From contig CAZNGS010000065.1 of NCBI GenBank assembly GCA_964572825.1, forward strand, positions 1 through 23,020: DNA of 23,020 bases. The letters are read 5' to 3'. Position 1 is the first letter of the stretch, and each line of letters opens with the position of its first letter. The DNA comes from CAYVBE01 sp964572825. Lineage in GTDB: Bacteria > Planctomycetota > Brocadiia > SM23-32. The position numbers and the translations under genes are program-made. Under the pieces are notes generated by a model, which was not told the DNA's origin, did not search any database, and was given only the letters and a program-made list of their open reading frames with translations. This document shows, piece by piece, positions 22,722 through 23,020 of this stretch.

Positions 22722-23020
22722 CAAGCGGAACACCCAGCACTGGCCGGTCCTTTTCCGTCCGGTCATCCGCTTTTTCAGTTTCCCGCGCGGCTCCCTGCGT
22801 CTAATCTTATGGTGAGAGCTTTTGGGTCCCTGGATTCATATGCGAGAGAATCCTGGAAAAACTCGATTTCCACCCAAGAAAGCGGGGCCTTTGTGCGTCG
22901 AATAGATTGAAAGGCCCGGACAGTTAGCCCAACTTCCGCAGTTTAGCAGAAAATCCGGTTTTTTCCGACTTTCTTTGGGGGTGGAATGGGCCTCTTTGCC
23001 ACCGAGGGGGCTTCCGGCAG
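22722..23020. other. Right-edge interval without a recognisable gene
   Basis: About 300 bases, visibly more AT-rich than the rest, with no frame I trust. It contains an inverted repeat GGGCCTTT (22885-22892) / AAAGGCCC (22910-22917) with a 17-base loop, and near 22956 an AT-rich CCGG-TTTTTT-CCG motif. It may be the upstream region of a gene beyond the window. Confidence 0.4.

Overview
The window is GC-rich, densely coded bacterial chromosome. The protein set points to the PVC group, most likely a Planctomycetota lineage: an integrase C-terminus of a type I associate with planctomycetes, large FAD_oxidored-type flavoproteins (one fused to HEAT-like repeats), a PolX with PHP domain, and an ffh-rpsP-trmD-rplS cluster. 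This placement is an inference from protein style, not from a marker phylogeny.

Layout. (1) 1-2614 looks like one end of an integrative element. It holds the C-terminus of a tyrosine recombinase and, convergent with it, a two-gene operon (70 aa plus 523 aa) with its own good sigma70-type promoter. The 523-aa protein has a plausible papain/C39-like Cys-His arrangement and I cannot name it. The element abuts the 3' end of tRNA-Gly(CCC) at 2615-2689, a classic attachment site. (2) 2690-5677: a 937-aa flavoprotein with two Rossmann FAD segments and a HEAT-like tail. (3) 5743-8696: a promoter, an ABC exporter with an N-terminal PH-like domain and a zinc ribbon, then a DUF1854 gene. The ABC gene is broken by two compensating single-base frameshifts. 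(4) 8763-11504: phosphoribosyltransferase, PolX and a small DUF2905 membrane protein. (5) 11514-14564, minus strand: promoter-ffh-rpsP-trmD-rplS, with no rimM. (6) 14715-17437: a CDP-alcohol phosphatidyltransferase; then a promoter, a ~350-nt structured leader, a B12-dependent methionine synthase activation-domain protein, an amidohydrolase and a strong intrinsic terminator. (7) 17438-17769: convergent spacer packed with small hairpins and a GCGTC-rich repeat. (8) 17770-22721, minus strand: K+-channel-like/PsiE overlapping pair, a second flavoprotein, a TrmO-like lipoprotein and a patatin-like phospholipase.

Functionally, the window mixes housekeeping information processing (SRP, S16, TrmD, L19, PolX), envelope and lipid functions (CDP-alcohol transferase, patatin, channel, PsiE, exporter) and an acquired segment at the left edge. 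The best candidates for something undescribed are the Cys-peptidase-like two-gene operon next to the tRNA, the ABC/DUF1854 pair, and the long leader upstream of the B12-linked gene. All calls are by eye; no database search was run.
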